Shown here in pieces: positions 46,061 to 57,180 of a stretch of 64,000 nucleotides of DNA. The notes beneath the pieces were generated by a model. The model worked only from the letters and a program-made list of their open reading frames with translations, ran no database searches and was not told where the DNA came from. Both the position numbers and the translations under genes were made by a program. Every line of letters begins with the position of its first letter. Positions within the stretch are counted from its first letter, which is position 1. Source of the stretch: Hysterangium stoloniferum (lineage: Eukaryota > Basidiomycota > Agaricomycetes > Hysterangiales > Hysterangiaceae); assembly GCA_015178975.1 (NCBI GenBank), contig WHVD01000006.1, forward strand, positions 62,001-126,000. The letters run 5' to 3'.

Positions 46061-46402
46061 GGTTCATTCGTCTTGGACACTTTGACAAGGAGCCGCCAGT
46101 CTAGATACTATAAGACGCAAGCCTCCACAGCAAACGCTTAAAGGAGAAGAAGGAGAATTCTTAAAACGGATAAGATGAAAGGGGGACGAGAAGGTCGTCA
46201 GGCTAACCGGTGCGTTTAGTGTTACACTCAAGGTGACGATACATGGCTCGATATGGCAATAAGCTGCGCCCCACCGGCACCATTCCCTTGTAGCTCATAC
46301 ACATACAACGTACTACTATCCCACTATTACCATCTTACACACAACATGCGTCTCGGCGTATCCAAAGGCAACATGGAAAGGCGACTCTGACGTTATTCCA
46401 GG
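46061..46402. other. Intergenic between SIN3 and the PAH gene
   Basis: 342 bp holding the SIN3 promoter and the 3' end of the small PAH gene, which lie head to tail on the minus strand. No other feature recognised. Confidence 0.5.
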
Positions 46403-46830
46403 CTACTCAACCGCAACGCTTTTCCTCTTTCTTCCACTTCCACTCATCACCTCTCTGCCATCGGTCGGCATCGCTACATTGATACGATCGCTTGCGGACG
46501 CAGGTTTGATAAGATATCCAGGCGGGAGAAATGTGTTGAATCCAGTAATGAGATCCGGGTATCCCCCAAACAGCGTACAGACTTGCTGGATGACGTCGGA
46601 CGTCTTCAAGCTATGCGTTGCATAGTCAGGTATCCGTGCCCTTGTATCACACTGAGCACGTACCGCCCATTTTTAAAACTCTTCATGATATCCAGAAATC
46701 GGTGATACGTCCTTGGGGTATCTTTAAATGTGTCCTTGACTTTATCAAGATAATCAAGTGCATCGGTGGTCGTTAGAGGCGCGGGAGGTGCACGGGGTTG
46801 AGCGATAGTCTCAACGTTACCGTTTACCAT
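46403..46830 (-). CDS. Stand-alone single-PAH-domain protein, 124 aa
   Basis: Exons 46664-46830 and 46403-46610 on minus; 375 nt including stop. After about 18 residues the whole protein is one paired amphipathic helix domain: DALDYLDKVKDTF, TYHRFLDIMKSFK, VIQQVCTLFGGYPDLITGF and [10 protein letters not shown]. It aligns throughout with PAH1 of SIN3 next door, and the single intron lies at the same codon and phase, so it probably arose by partial duplication of SIN3. The C-terminus ends with GRKRKS, a short basic patch that could be a nuclear signal. It lacks the HDAC-interaction region. It could compete with SIN3 for repressor peptides or act as an adaptor; both are inference. Confidence 0.88.
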
Positions 46831-47045
46831 GACTTGCGTTTCGTAGTAGTGAGAGAAGAGAAGCTGCTGAAAGCCTCCTGCATGTATGCGACTATTTAAA
46901 GCCTACAGCCGTTATCCACAGCCACCCTGAACTAAGTACCCTATCGAACCTAAATAACAAGGTTATCTTCCATAACCTGGCACCCCGTGAAGCCACTAGA
47001 CTACGGTATACAAGAAAACCTACATTCCGGAACTACAATAACACA

Positions 47046-48439
47046 TCACACTAATCCACGTTGCACAAGATCGACAAGAGCCCATAGCAGCCTCCTCCCC
47101 ACACCAAAAGGAAATAATATCAAATCCAGCAATCGCCCCGGCATCCCGTTTCCATGTCCCGTCCTCATTATTTTAGAGACCCGAGTTCGGCGTGAACTCT
47201 CTTTCGCAACTGTCGACGTCTTAGGAGCCGACGTATATACATCGCCTTTGCTTTTCGCAGTGACGGAAATCCTCCGTTTTAATGGGAATGGTCCTGTGTG
47301 GGTAAATAGCTTGCTGGGAGACGTGAGCGTCCACTTGAACGATTGCATGCTGTCTTTGAGTGCCTCCCCAACCGCCTGTTCCAGGGCAGCAAGCCGTCCA
47401 TCCATGGTATTCTGTTGATCTTCCACAACGTGCTCGTGTCTCCCCAGAGACGTATCCATCATGTCAAGCGACAACTCGAACTCTCTCTTCAGCCTCTGCA
47501 CGTCCTGCTTCGTCGCAAATTCCTTCCGCAGCTCTGCCACCTCTTCCTCAAGCTGCAGTATCCGTGTGGACATATCGACCCCTTTCGTCCGAAACGCGGC
47601 AATGGAGTCCTGGAGCTCGTCTGTGCGGGAGAGCAGACGGTGTGCCAGATGGCGCCATGGACGGATGCCAGTGACAAGGACGAAGACACCGGTGCTAAAC
47701 CACGAGATATAGTCCTTCCCTGTGAGTGCCGTGCCGACATAGCGTAAAAGCGCTGCCCCGAGGAGGGGTGTGAGGACAGAGAACGCAAGGTATGCCAGTT
47801 CCGCCTTCTTGAGTTCTGATTCTGCGAGGTCGTAGAGACGCCTCTGCTCCGGACTTGCATCGACATGTGGGAGTCTTTTACCTCTGGGGCTGGATGCGAG
47901 GTATAATTCCCAAGGCACTAGAAAAGCGTAAATACGGGGTAGGTGTTTGGGCTGAACTGTGCATTACATTTGATTAGCTAAATATCAAGTCGTGTGAGCC
48001 GTTGGATATCCAGTGTTGTTTCATGCACTCTCACCTGATGTAGATAGAAGAATAGCAGCAGTAATAATACAAAATCCTTGAAAAAATCGCCGCCTGTTAA
48101 GAGATAACCTAATGGTGGTACAAGCGCAACACCAAGAGGTAAATCCATCCTGGTATCGGTCTCCCTCTCTTGCGCCTTTCGCATCCGCTTGGATCTGACC
48201 TTGATATCACTCCTGGGCGGCATTGCCGTCGACGTCTCGAATGACTGTTCGACACTGCGCGCACTTTCATAGCAGCCATCGTCGCCCAGACTTGAAGCTG
48301 GGCTAGGAAGTTGGCTTCTTGTACTTGATTTTGACTTGTCCATTGGATATTGACTTGTGAACGCCTCTGAACCGCCTCCTCGCTTCCTCAAACGCAGGGT
48401 AGATAATGTAGAAGCTGAAGAGAGAACAGTCCTTGTCAT
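47046..48439 (-). CDS. Conserved basidiomycete membrane protein with coiled coil, 10-nt microexon
   Basis: Exons 48035-48439, 47968-47977 and 47046-47917; 428 aa. The N-terminal 95 residues are Ser-rich and basic. Hydrophobic segments follow (LPLGVALVPPLGYLL, FFKDFVLLLLLFFYLHQ), then the motif LPWELY. Two more hydrophobic segments (LAYLAFSVLTPLLGAALL and WFSTGVFVLVTGIRPW) precede a coiled coil of about 100 residues (about 235-340). The tail is basic. The middle exon of ten bases (47968-47977) codes LIK plus one base, and without it the frame is lost. I recognise the order YL..L(I)..(V/L)PW.LY and TGIRPW from uncharacterised Agaricomycete proteins. The function is unknown; an organelle membrane role would be a guess. 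Confidence 0.82.
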
Positions 48440-48828
48440 AAGGGAGCCTGTGACTTAAGCGGCGCATGATATGAGTAACCATTTTGACACGCGATCATCG
48501 TAAATGCATATCAGATTCAAGTAAATTATGAGAGACACAAAGCGTTATGACGTCATATACAAGAAACAACAGGGTAATAATGGTCGTCAGGTAATATCTG
48601 AAATAAAGGGAGTCCGTGGCCTAGACAATTGCAAGACGAGTAATCGTACACATATGCAGTGTGTCCTGAAAAAAGCAATAAGTGCTTCATCCTCAATATC
48701 CCCACCCCTACACACAATCCGGCCGTGAAAAAACAACAGTTTTCGATGCGTGCGCCGCGAGAAGAGAAAATATTACCAATTGTAAAATGGAGATGGTATC
48801 ATAAAGCAAAGAACGGTGTTGCAAGACA
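48440..48828. other. Intergenic, tail-to-head region
   Basis: 389 bp between the start of the coiled-coil gene and the stop of SHO1, both on the minus strand. No further feature recognised. Confidence 0.5.
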
Positions 48829-50300
48829 TTAGATGACTTGCAAGTAATCTGTGAAAGGAGTCAGCTTCGCCCACCAGCAGCAAATTATGGACACATACTT
48901 GACGGGGCGACTGTGGTAGCAATAACAACAGACGATCAGCGCCAAACACAACACGGAAATTGGCTGCTACTCACTCCCCGACGTGCCATCTGCACGTTTT
49001 GCCTGCCACCATTTGCCGGTCTTGTCGAAAATTTCCAAAGTTTCGCCTTTTGTAAATGAGAGTTCAGTTGCATCATCTGGAGAGGCTTTGTCTAGAAAGA
49101 GGTGGCGGTGAGAAAATATTCCAAAGCCGATCCCAAGCAAGTGTCTCACAGGTATATAGGGCTTTTGCGCGGTATAGATATGTGTCGTTTTCAGCGGGAC
49201 CGTCGGGTGTGTTGTCCATCAGTGGCGTACCAGGCCCAGGCGCATCTCCTGCATTGGAACCTCCTTGACTCATAGACGGTTGAGCAGCAGGTGGGCTGGC
49301 TGGGGGCCCGCCAATGGGGCCTCGGTTGCCTGTAGCCATAGAATTAATGCTGCCAGCATTGACACCGCCTCCCAAGCTTCTTTGGCTATTATTCATGGTA
49401 TTCATTACAGCATAGTCGGTGGCACCCATCCCCATCCCAGGCTCTTTAGTATCATACCCTCCAGAAATGCCTCCTCCAAGATTCATTGGTGGCGGTGCCG
49501 CATATTCAGCGCTGCCAATGCCACCACCGCCATATCCACCACCGCCCATTCCATTTTGCATGTTGGAGTTCGTAGCGCGACGATTGGGTCTGAAGCCATT
49601 ACGGCCAGGACCGGTCAACCCTCCGGTTCCGGAGTAATTCAAAACGTATAGTGTGAGTGAATTTTCTTCTGATGTAAAGTATAAAAGCCATAGTATGTTC
49701 ACGATCGAAAGAAGTAGCCAGCCAGCTGACATGGCTCGCAATGCACCTAAGTTTACGAAAATGCCCTGGTTAACACCGAATACGGAAAATACAAGTGCCA
49801 CGGCGCCAAATATGGATATCTATGGGGAAATATTATGAGCCGCTATGACAAGAGTATTTGTGTTTCTAACCTGAAATCGGTGCTTAGCTACCGTGTCCGT
49901 CGCTAAGGTTAAGATGACGCCAATAATGAGAGCCAACTGCAAGCTACAATGGATCCATCAATAGGTGGCATGTTACCTCTACAGTAGGCACGTACAATAT
50001 CGCAAACCACAGTGTGCCAACAGATTCATGGGCTAAAAAGCCCTCTACCAACACGTGTTAAACCACTTTCGACACATGTCTTGAATCAGACCTGCTCACC
50101 TCGCGATTGTGCGACAATTTGGCCTATAAAGGCGGTAAGCCAACCTGCCTGAAAACGCGATGCAGATATGGTCAGCAACCCCTCCGAAAAAAAACGTCGC
50201 AGATGGTACTCACTAAAGCGAAGATGGTTGTAGAAAGAAATATATGATGGGTGAGAATAGGTGTAAAATCCAAGCCCTCTGAGCCTCTCATGGCTGCCAT
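48829..50300 (-). CDS. SHO1: High-osmolarity signalling protein SHO1 (four TM + SH3)
   Basis: Plasma-membrane osmosensor/scaffold of the HOG MAP-kinase pathway; its SH3 domain binds the MAPKK Pbs2. Eight exons on minus: 50214-50300, 50100-50148, 49996-50032, 49871-49943, 49150-49819, 48975-49091, 48899-48910, 48829-48848; 354 aa. Four transmembrane helices occupy about residues 10-130 (THHIFLSTTIFAL, VGTLWFAIFLQLALIIGVIL, ISIFGAVALVFSVFGVNQGI, GWLLLSIVNILWLLYF). A Gly/Asn-rich linker follows, then SH3 with YRAKALY, ELSFTKGE, WWQAKRADG and the closing IAPSNYLQVI. The last SH3 strand is coded by a 12-nt microexon plus a 20-nt final exon, so gene finders may truncate the domain. The start is the ATG at 50300 that gives MAAMRG. 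Confidence 0.94.
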
Positions 50301-50506
50301 GCAACGTTATCTGCAGTGAAAACTCAAGTTTGGAGGAAACTCGACAGACGGCAAGTCTTTAGGAAGTTCGGACTTTGAACAAAGCACTAATTCACATTGA
50401 CGCCCAACACTGCCGCCAACCGTGACGTCGATACATTTTCTGATATATCATGGATTTTGTACACAAAATAGACTAGGTTTGGACAGCATTTGAATATTTC
50501 CAAGCA

Positions 50507-51095
50507 TCAGCCGACAAAGCGGAAGTGATCCGCTGACACGTAGTACTTTTCCCCCTCCTTCATCAATACAAAAGTCTGCGAGAACACGCGCGGCTGTGTG
50601 TCAATATTCCGACTTGGCGTCTTGCCAGCAATCTCTGCACTGGGTGCCGCAGCCGCCGCCACCGTTCCGTGTGTGACCAGTCCGGACACAGTGATGAGGA
50701 GTGCCGGAGGGGAAGTAGCTAGAAGACAGATGGCGTTCGAGCTCGGTTCCATATGGAAATGCTAGAGAGGCGAAAAGACAACAGTAACGCGCTCACATGA
50801 GATGGGGTGACAATCGTACGACTGCACTTCGTGCTTTGTTACGGGTAGCCTCTCGATCAACGCCGTGATCGCAGCCGGCCCAGTAAAAGCGGTACCATTG
50901 TATGTCAACTGAGACGATTCCCGATAGAATTTGGGCACGCCTTCCACACGCTTAGCAGAATCGTATGTTGCGTAGTAAACTCTGAGAAATTCATCTGCGC
51001 CGCGATTTGCTATTTCGACGCTGCGGAATGGTGCTTAACTATTTGCAAAAAAGAACAGGACATGCTTACTCTGAGCTGGTCAGGGATGTCATCAT
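50507..51095 (-). CDS. NTF2-related mRNA export factor (NXT1/p15-like)
   Basis: Exons 51070-51095, 50797-51020 and 50507-50718; 153 aa. The N-terminus reads MMTSLTSSDVEIANRGADEF and continues as an NTF2 fold: FLRVYYATYDS, a VPKFYRESSQLTYNG strand, the QSYDCHPI strand, LLITVSGLVTHG, FSQTFVLM and a C-terminal SADHFRF. These are the positions conserved in NXT1 (p15), the small partner of the bulk mRNA export receptor NXF1/Mex67. NTF2 itself, the Ran importer, lacks the Arg-Gly-Ala start and the Phe-Arg-Phe end. The first exon has 26 nt and the second intron contains an alternative in-frame stretch, so other models may insert extra residues between the two halves. Confidence 0.87.
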
Positions 51096-52380
51096 GTAGT
51101 AGTAGTTTGTGGTCACGGTGGCGTGGCGCTGATCGCAGTTTAGATTTAGTAGGTGATCGGCAGTACATTTCACACGTGACACTGGTCACCGATGCCGTCA
51201 GATTCGTGGTTGCTCTACACACCAAAACCACATTACTAGCCTTTCTCCTGAAGGGCGAACATTTTCCTTCATTGAAGCGCAGTTAACAAAGTTTCAAATT
51301 TCTAACAATGAGAGTGCCATCAATCAAATTGAAACTCTTTGTAAATACGTCACTATGTAGTCACCAAGGTGACCCGCATCGATTTTGGACAAACCACACG
51401 TACCGAGTGACGTGTGCGTGAGACATAGTGTTATAATCGATGGAAAGGGACTAGCGCAAATGTCAGATTTATAGCTGCGACCTACACATTCAGGCCAGTA
51501 TCACTGAAGATCCCTGAAAACAACAGTATGCATAACATTCACATGTATTCCCCGTGATTATTCGCAGTGTACCCTTGTCTCCAACAGAACAACACCCCAA
51601 AGTTTCGGAATAAAAGTCCCGTCCTTAAATGAAGGCTCAACCCAGAGTACGGCGCCTCAACGTTGAGATTTCCCGGAATCGACTGGCCTATCTTTCGGTA
51701 CGACACAGCAGGTTTATTCTGCAAATGGCTTACCACGGCTGAGATCAGGGATAATGAAATTGACAAATATTACCGATACCCAGGGCAACCAGAGGCACCC
51801 AACGGGGATTGACGGCCAAACCCTCAACGGGCACAGGCTCGTTTAACATCCTTCAGGTGGTGATATTTTTTTATCACAAAGGGGTCTGCTTGGCCGCACC
51901 ATAATTTTTTTTGACTAGATAACGTACCGAGACTCCTCTGGTTCTTCATTTGATAGTTATCATGTGAATAATACCGTCCGTAATAATATTTCTGTTGGCG
52001 ACACTGACATGAATACATCCAGTTAGAAGCCTACATACACACATGACTCTTAAGTATCTTCCATGCTATCATGTTATGAATTGTAGTTGGAATAGTCAAG
52101 TGCTTCCCGAAGACTCCCACGGGTTTGTTTGTTATGTAACCAAGAGCAAACAAAGGGAACAAAGGGGGGTTCATATTCAGATATATCAAGCGCGTGCTTC
52201 TTGGGCTTCTTTCCGTACCTATCGACACATCTCGCGTTGCCGATCTCATGTCCTGGTTATCATTAAATCACATATAATCTACCCCATGGCGCTATTACAT
52301 CTCCGCCTTTCATTTTCCAACAGGGATCCCTTCCCCCTCCTGCTCACCAGGCCTCACTGATTCTCTTGTACCTTACAGCT
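51096..52380. other. Divergent intergenic region
   Basis: 1.3 kb between the divergently transcribed NXT1-like and 7-TM genes. Small chance frames only. A CT-rich stretch at 52300-52360 precedes the right gene. Confidence 0.5.
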
Positions 52381-54072
52381 ATGTTCATAACCGGACGCAG
52401 CACGATACCCACAGGGGACGACCTCGACATCTCCCTCGACAAGGCTGGGATCATTGCCATTTTTATCGAGGCTATAATGTTTGGTCAGTCGCCTTGGGGT
52501 AGTCAGGAAGAAGATGGCGTGTTGATTTCCTTCATCTCCAAGGCATAGAAGCTTTGGTCTTCGTCTCTGCAGTCTATCTTCTACATGGCGCTAAGCACAC
52601 ACGGACACTCCTTTTCAAGTTTAGTACTGTTATAACCATGTTCCTATTGAACACCATCGTATGTAACGTCTTCTTCTTGTGCACATGAATATAGGCTGAC
52701 TTGACCCTGATCTCCACAGTATATGGGGTCAAGTCTTCGCCGTCTTCTTAATGCGTTCATCGGTAACCCGCACGACGAGTTAATCCCAGATCCTGCTGGT
52801 TATCTTGCTGACCTCACTGGTTTCCTTTACCGTTTTCAAACTATCATCATAATCGTCCAATTCATCATGCTCGACGTCCTTGTTGTCAGTCGCTTCATTT
52901 CTCGCAGCCATGTCGTGTCTGATTTCTTGTCAGGCTTATCGATGCTACATGATTTGGGGTCGGAGGCTTGTCGTAACGATCATACCATCGATCGGCATTC
53001 TCGCCTATTTGGGTATGTATACACCTGTTTTCAGCTCTGCTGTTTGTCTCAAGAGCTAACTGCTTCGGAAGTCACCGGTATCGCTGCTATCCACGCGTTT
53101 GCGACTTATACGTCTGACACAGTATTCACTGGTATCACCATGAAATGGGTCTCCGCCACTTTTTCTATCACTCTCTTTACCAAGCTTGCATGTTTCGGTG
53201 TGTTCTGTTCTTATAGTTAAGTTTTTAAAACCTAAATGAACTTCCAAGTCACGATCATTACTGGCACTCGATGGCATCGGTCAAATGGGTCCTGGCGTAC
53301 CGAGTACCTTAAAGGTGCTCAGAAGAGGCTGGTTTACAAGGTTTGTCGTTGGTGCCGGCTTTCTTCTTTATATCTCAATCCCTGGTAGACTGTCCTCCTT
53401 GGGATTGAAACTGGCTTTCTGGCCGTTATCGGTTCACTGGTGCTTGTTCCCGTGTACCTTGCCGGCCAAAATGCTCAAAGCATTGTATTAGATGCCGTTA
53501 GTCCTTGTTCATTCTGTACCTACGCTTCTGTGTTCACGCGGTGTTTCCCTCAGATGTCACCGCTCACAGGGTTGTCTTTCCTCCTCATCATCATAGCCGC
53601 TCTTCTTGGTTTCACGCCGTCCATGTCTGGCCCATCTCGCCGACGCAGAGCCGGGCATTTTCCCCAACATCATGTCAGCGTCCCGCCGATGTCCTTTGGC
53701 CCCGTCCACGCGACGCACCGCTTCTCGGGCACTTCCGTGTTCACATCAGCCAAGGCCTTGGACATGAAAGAACCCGTCTCTCCCTCTTCAGGATCTGGCT
53801 CCTCGTTGGCAACTTCGGAACCTTCAACAAAGTCAGATCTTGCGCGTATAGCACCTTTCGCACATGGTACCGATACCGTACCGGCCAGAAGCGCAGAACC
53901 AGCCGCTCAGTTGCCCTATAGCAGCACCTTTGGTAGGCCGACCAAGACACTGAATACATTGGACACTCTTGCCTGTGCGACGATGGAGATTGAACCTGCT
54001 GCAGCTATACCGACATCTGGCACACCTCACATTGCAAGCAGCGTGGACGGGAGTGTAGACGTACTGCGCTGA
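52381..54072 (+). CDS. Seven-transmembrane receptor-like protein of a fungal family
   Basis: Eight exons: 52381-52483, 52549-52658, 52720-52884, 52934-53012, 53072-53197, 53249-53340, 53389-53496, 53554-54072; 433 aa. The frame is open throughout. Hydrophobic segments appear in order: KAGIIAIFIEAIMFEALVF, FSTVITMFLLNTI, FQTIIIIVQFIMLDVLV, LVVTIIPSIGILAYL, MKWVSATFSITLFTKLA, GFLAVIGSLVLVPVYLAG and GLSFLLIIIAALLGF. A soluble Ser/Pro/Thr-rich tail of about 150 residues follows. The pattern YRCYMIWGRR after the third helix and TGTRWHRS after the fifth is that of a very large, uncharacterised Agaricomycete membrane-protein family. A receptor role is inferred from topology only. Confidence 0.75.
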
Positions 54073-54379
54073 TGCATCTCGGTAAACAAAGCCTCAAAAT
54101 TCCCGGAACATCGCGGTGTACTGCATATCTCCCTATATTTTTATCCCGTCTTGACAAGTGCTTGTATTTGGATTGCGCTTGGAGGGCCCACTTTCTTTCA
54201 CCTATGATCGGATATCTCTCTCTCTCTCTCTGTGTCTTCTTGTCTATACTTGGTTTCTGTATAACAGTTCTATTACGGAGAAAAACTAGTATGTAGCTCA
54301 ATATCAATCGTCATTTTTCAACGGATCCATTTCGTAGTTGGATGAGAGCTAGTGAATTTGTGCGCAAGTTCACGACGTG
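54073..54379. other. Intergenic, no recognisable gene
   Basis: About 300 bp with a (TC)n tract at 54217-54229. It contains the 3' end of the 7-TM gene. Nothing else recognised. Confidence 0.5.
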
Positions 54380-54500
54380 TTTCCCTCCTTTTGATATGGC
54401 GCATCAAGCCATCATCTTGCTAGTCTACAGTTTTGGACCAAAACTTGTATAGATTGTAGTGGCCCAGGCTACTCGTCCTAATCAGAAGACCAGATGGCAA
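54380..54500 (-). pseudogene. Relic of the 3' end of a second CPA antiporter gene
   Basis: The stretch 54383-54474 resembles 54627-54702, the last coding bases of the intact antiporter: TCCCTCCTTTTGATATGGCG against TCCCTTCTCTTCATATGACG, then CATCAAGC, the CTGCTAC/CTAGTCTAC part, GGACCAAAACTTGTA against GGGCCCAAAAATTGTG, and GCCCAG. These bases code the C-terminal IVWAIAICTIFGPVAVGSLLRHMK region of the intact gene. Only this part is left. It points to a former tandem copy, now deleted or decayed, directly downstream of the living gene. Confidence 0.65.
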
Positions 54501-54623
54501 CACCATGCCGTCACCATTCTCACTGACAATTAGACGCTATATGTTAGGAGGTATAAAAGGTTCCGGATTAAATAACCTGTTAACACAATCGCCGGCATCT
54601 CAAATGGCCAACATGATCGCCCC

Positions 54624-56296
54624 CTATGTCTCCCTTCTCTTCATATGACGCAACAAGCTGCCTACTGCTACGGGCCCAAAAATTGTGCAGATCGCAATGG
54701 CCCAGACGATGACAAGGTACAGCTCGTCCTCGTCAGACGACCTACTTGCAGGCGAAAAGACACCCTCACTTGCCGCCACAGACGCAATGAGAAACCCAAT
54801 TTCCCCACGCGCCACCATGGCCATTCCCAGTAAAAGCGGGGCATGTGAAAGGTGCTCATTGGATTGCGGCAGCTCGATGTCACCGGAAAGGACGGGGGAA
54901 TCTGTCTGGATATCCGACGATAAATCTCTGCTGTTGACCTTTGGTGTGATGGAGGGACTATTGATGTTGAAACTGCCTCCCCGAATGCTAGATACACTGT
55001 GTGGCCTGGCAACCGACGACGGCCTACGTCTAACTTTCCCCCGATTTGAACAGCAGTTCGCGAATGGTTTGAGTGGTGCGGGAATTATCCACAACCATAC
55101 ACCAGTGGCCGCCTTGGCGAGAAACATAAGCAGCGAATAGGTGAGTCCTTTCCATAAAACTGGGCCGCGAAACATCTGTGTGATGGGTATAGAAAATCCG
55201 ATGGATGCCTGAGGAGCACAATGAATGAAACTGTGGCGTAAATTCCGGTAAAACTTACGAAGAAAAATGGCTTGAGTATTGTTTCTGTCGCGGGGCGGTA
55301 ATATTGCTCGTATATTTGAAGTCCGCTAAGAGGACGGTGGCTATCGTCGTCTATAAATGCGCCCCCCTCCGAGACGGCCTCTTCTCCCAGCCAACGAATC
55401 AGGACCCCTGCCATGAACGATGCTAATAACGGCGAAGTGCCGGCATAGCCACCGGTGGCTACGAGAATTAGAAGAATAGCGGTGTGAGCCAGAAGGGTGG
55501 GGTACTGGGTCAAGAAGAGGTTCTTGATTATCCGATGGCGGTTGGAAGATAGGAACCACGGAAGAGCATGGCGTTGTAGAGGTAGCAATACGAAACGAGT
55601 TGCGATCATAGCCACCGTGATCAGACTTATGGAGGCAGCCATGGGTCGGCCTATGGCCTTACCGTAGCTTATTCTGGAGGGCTCACTACCACTATTACTT
55701 ATCTCAGAAACGACCTTGAGCATGACCAATCCAGCAATATCGTCCAACAACGCTGCATTTGTCAGAACGATCCCTACGTCGGTATTAACGAGTCCCGCAT
55801 TAGATAAAATAGTAAGCGTCGTGCCGAGAGACGTAGCAGAGAGCGCGGCGCCAGCTGCAAAGGCTTGTAAGTGCGATGCTCCGAGGGGGACAAGAAAAAA
55901 AGACAGGGCTATTGGTAGGATGATTCCAGTGATCGCGACAAGGAGGGAGACAAAGGATGATGATACAAGGTTAGATACGGACGTCGACAGTCCACCTATC
56001 AGGTAGGTATCAGCACACGTGAGGCACGCCGACAGCAGTGTTACAATTATCTCGCCTTCGTATACCAATATTATAAGACCTAGGTACCCTAGGATCGTGA
56101 TATTCGTTTCGAAAGCTTCACCCAACGACTTTAGTCCTGGGGTCCCAAATAACACTCCCATGGCAATTTGACCAATCAGGCCACAATATAGAGCAGCGTC
56201 AAGAATTTTATTGATAAAATTCAGACAAAGCAGGAAGCCCGATACGACCAAGATAACCGCGAGCGGAGGTTCGACGTAGGGATGCGAAGACGCCAT
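54624..56296 (-). CDS. Cation/proton antiporter (CPA superfamily, Na+/H+ or K+/H+ exchanger)
   Basis: Exons 56056-56296, 55259-55995 and 54624-55208 on minus; 520 aa. It begins MASSHPYVEPPLAVIL with a helix-rich N-terminus. It has the family hallmarks LILVYEGG in the fourth to fifth helix region, a long helix with ATSLGTTLTIL, and the ion-binding LLDDIAGLVML. The adjacent Asp-Asp pair is typical of electrogenic CPA2-type exchangers. A cytoplasmic loop with Arg/Ser clusters (RGKVRRRPSS) interrupts the last helices, and MVARGEIGFLIA near the C-terminus is conserved. The ORF start upstream is a GTG, and the ATG at 56296 is the likely start. Intron 1 (55996-56055) is 60 nt, begins with GC and has no stop. 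Which ion is moved and in which membrane cannot be read here. Confidence 0.9.
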
Positions 56297-57180
56297 GGTG
56301 AACACAACCTGATATCCCAGGGAGTGTTAATGTGCGAGCTTCGTAGACTGACGCAGGATGCAAGAAAGGGCAAAGCTTCAGTGAGGTTTCGGGGCGCCAA
56401 TATCCCGGTTTGCATATGGATATTTATGGCTGGTTGTGGGCGCGTTGGATTGGAGGAGGAGTTCAGGATAGGAGCTGTGATTTCGGATCTGCACAGGAGG
56501 ATAATGACACAAACACTAAAATAGGGCAAGGAATGCTCGAGCTCAACCGCTGCCTGAGGACGGCGAAAACTTACTTGGAATAGGGCAAGGATGCTCGAAC
56601 TCAGGCGCTGCCTGAGAGTGGCGAAAACGACCGAGGTGCTACAACAATGCTCTGCAATATATATCTGCAGAAGTGGAGGCTGTGCTCGCAACACACAATG
56701 ACGCAAGGTACGAGATTGCCGTGCAAGCGGTATTCAATTCTTTAATTGCGCACATGACCCCATAAGTCCGCCAAGCGGCACGACATCCCACACTAATCAA
56801 ATCGCGTCCACTAGAGTCCACTGGTATCGACAACCACGCTGATGGAGCAGAAGTTCGCACCAAAGCAGCCTATTGTTGGCAGCCCGTTTCAGATGGTGCT
56901 AGCATTTTCGTACAGTGTAGAATAAATAACTCATAGGTGTTGTCAATAATTGTCAGACTGGCACAAACCGAGGGTGAAATCGTTCACTTCAAACTTACAA
57001 GAGGTTCTGAAGGTAAACGACGACCGGGGGTTAACCCTACCATCTGGCCTGTGTCCGTGCCCGTAAAAAAAACCCGTATATAGGTTTTCAAACTCAGCTA
57101 GGTTTATAATTTGTTCCCTTTACGTGTGACACCTACCTGTAGGACCAACTATCCTGTCAGTACTAACTGCGGCTATAGTA
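56297..57180. other. Divergent intergenic region with a small tandem duplication
   Basis: The antiporter and the gene at 57181 diverge here. A 50-bp duplication lies at 56520-56628. TTTATAATTTG 70 bp before the right start codon is a candidate TATA-like region. No gene recognised. Confidence 0.5.
56520..56628. repeat. 50-bp tandem repeat, two copies
   Basis: Two copies of a block from AATAGGGCAAGG through CTGCCTGAG to GGCGAAAAC, separated by about 8 bp. They lie in the promoter region of the antiporter gene. Confidence 0.88.

Noticed and set aside
52381-54072. 7-TM gene as a pseudogene because of many in-frame stops
   Set aside because: All stops fall in introns of 49-65 nt with good borders; the eight exons join in phase to 433 codons.
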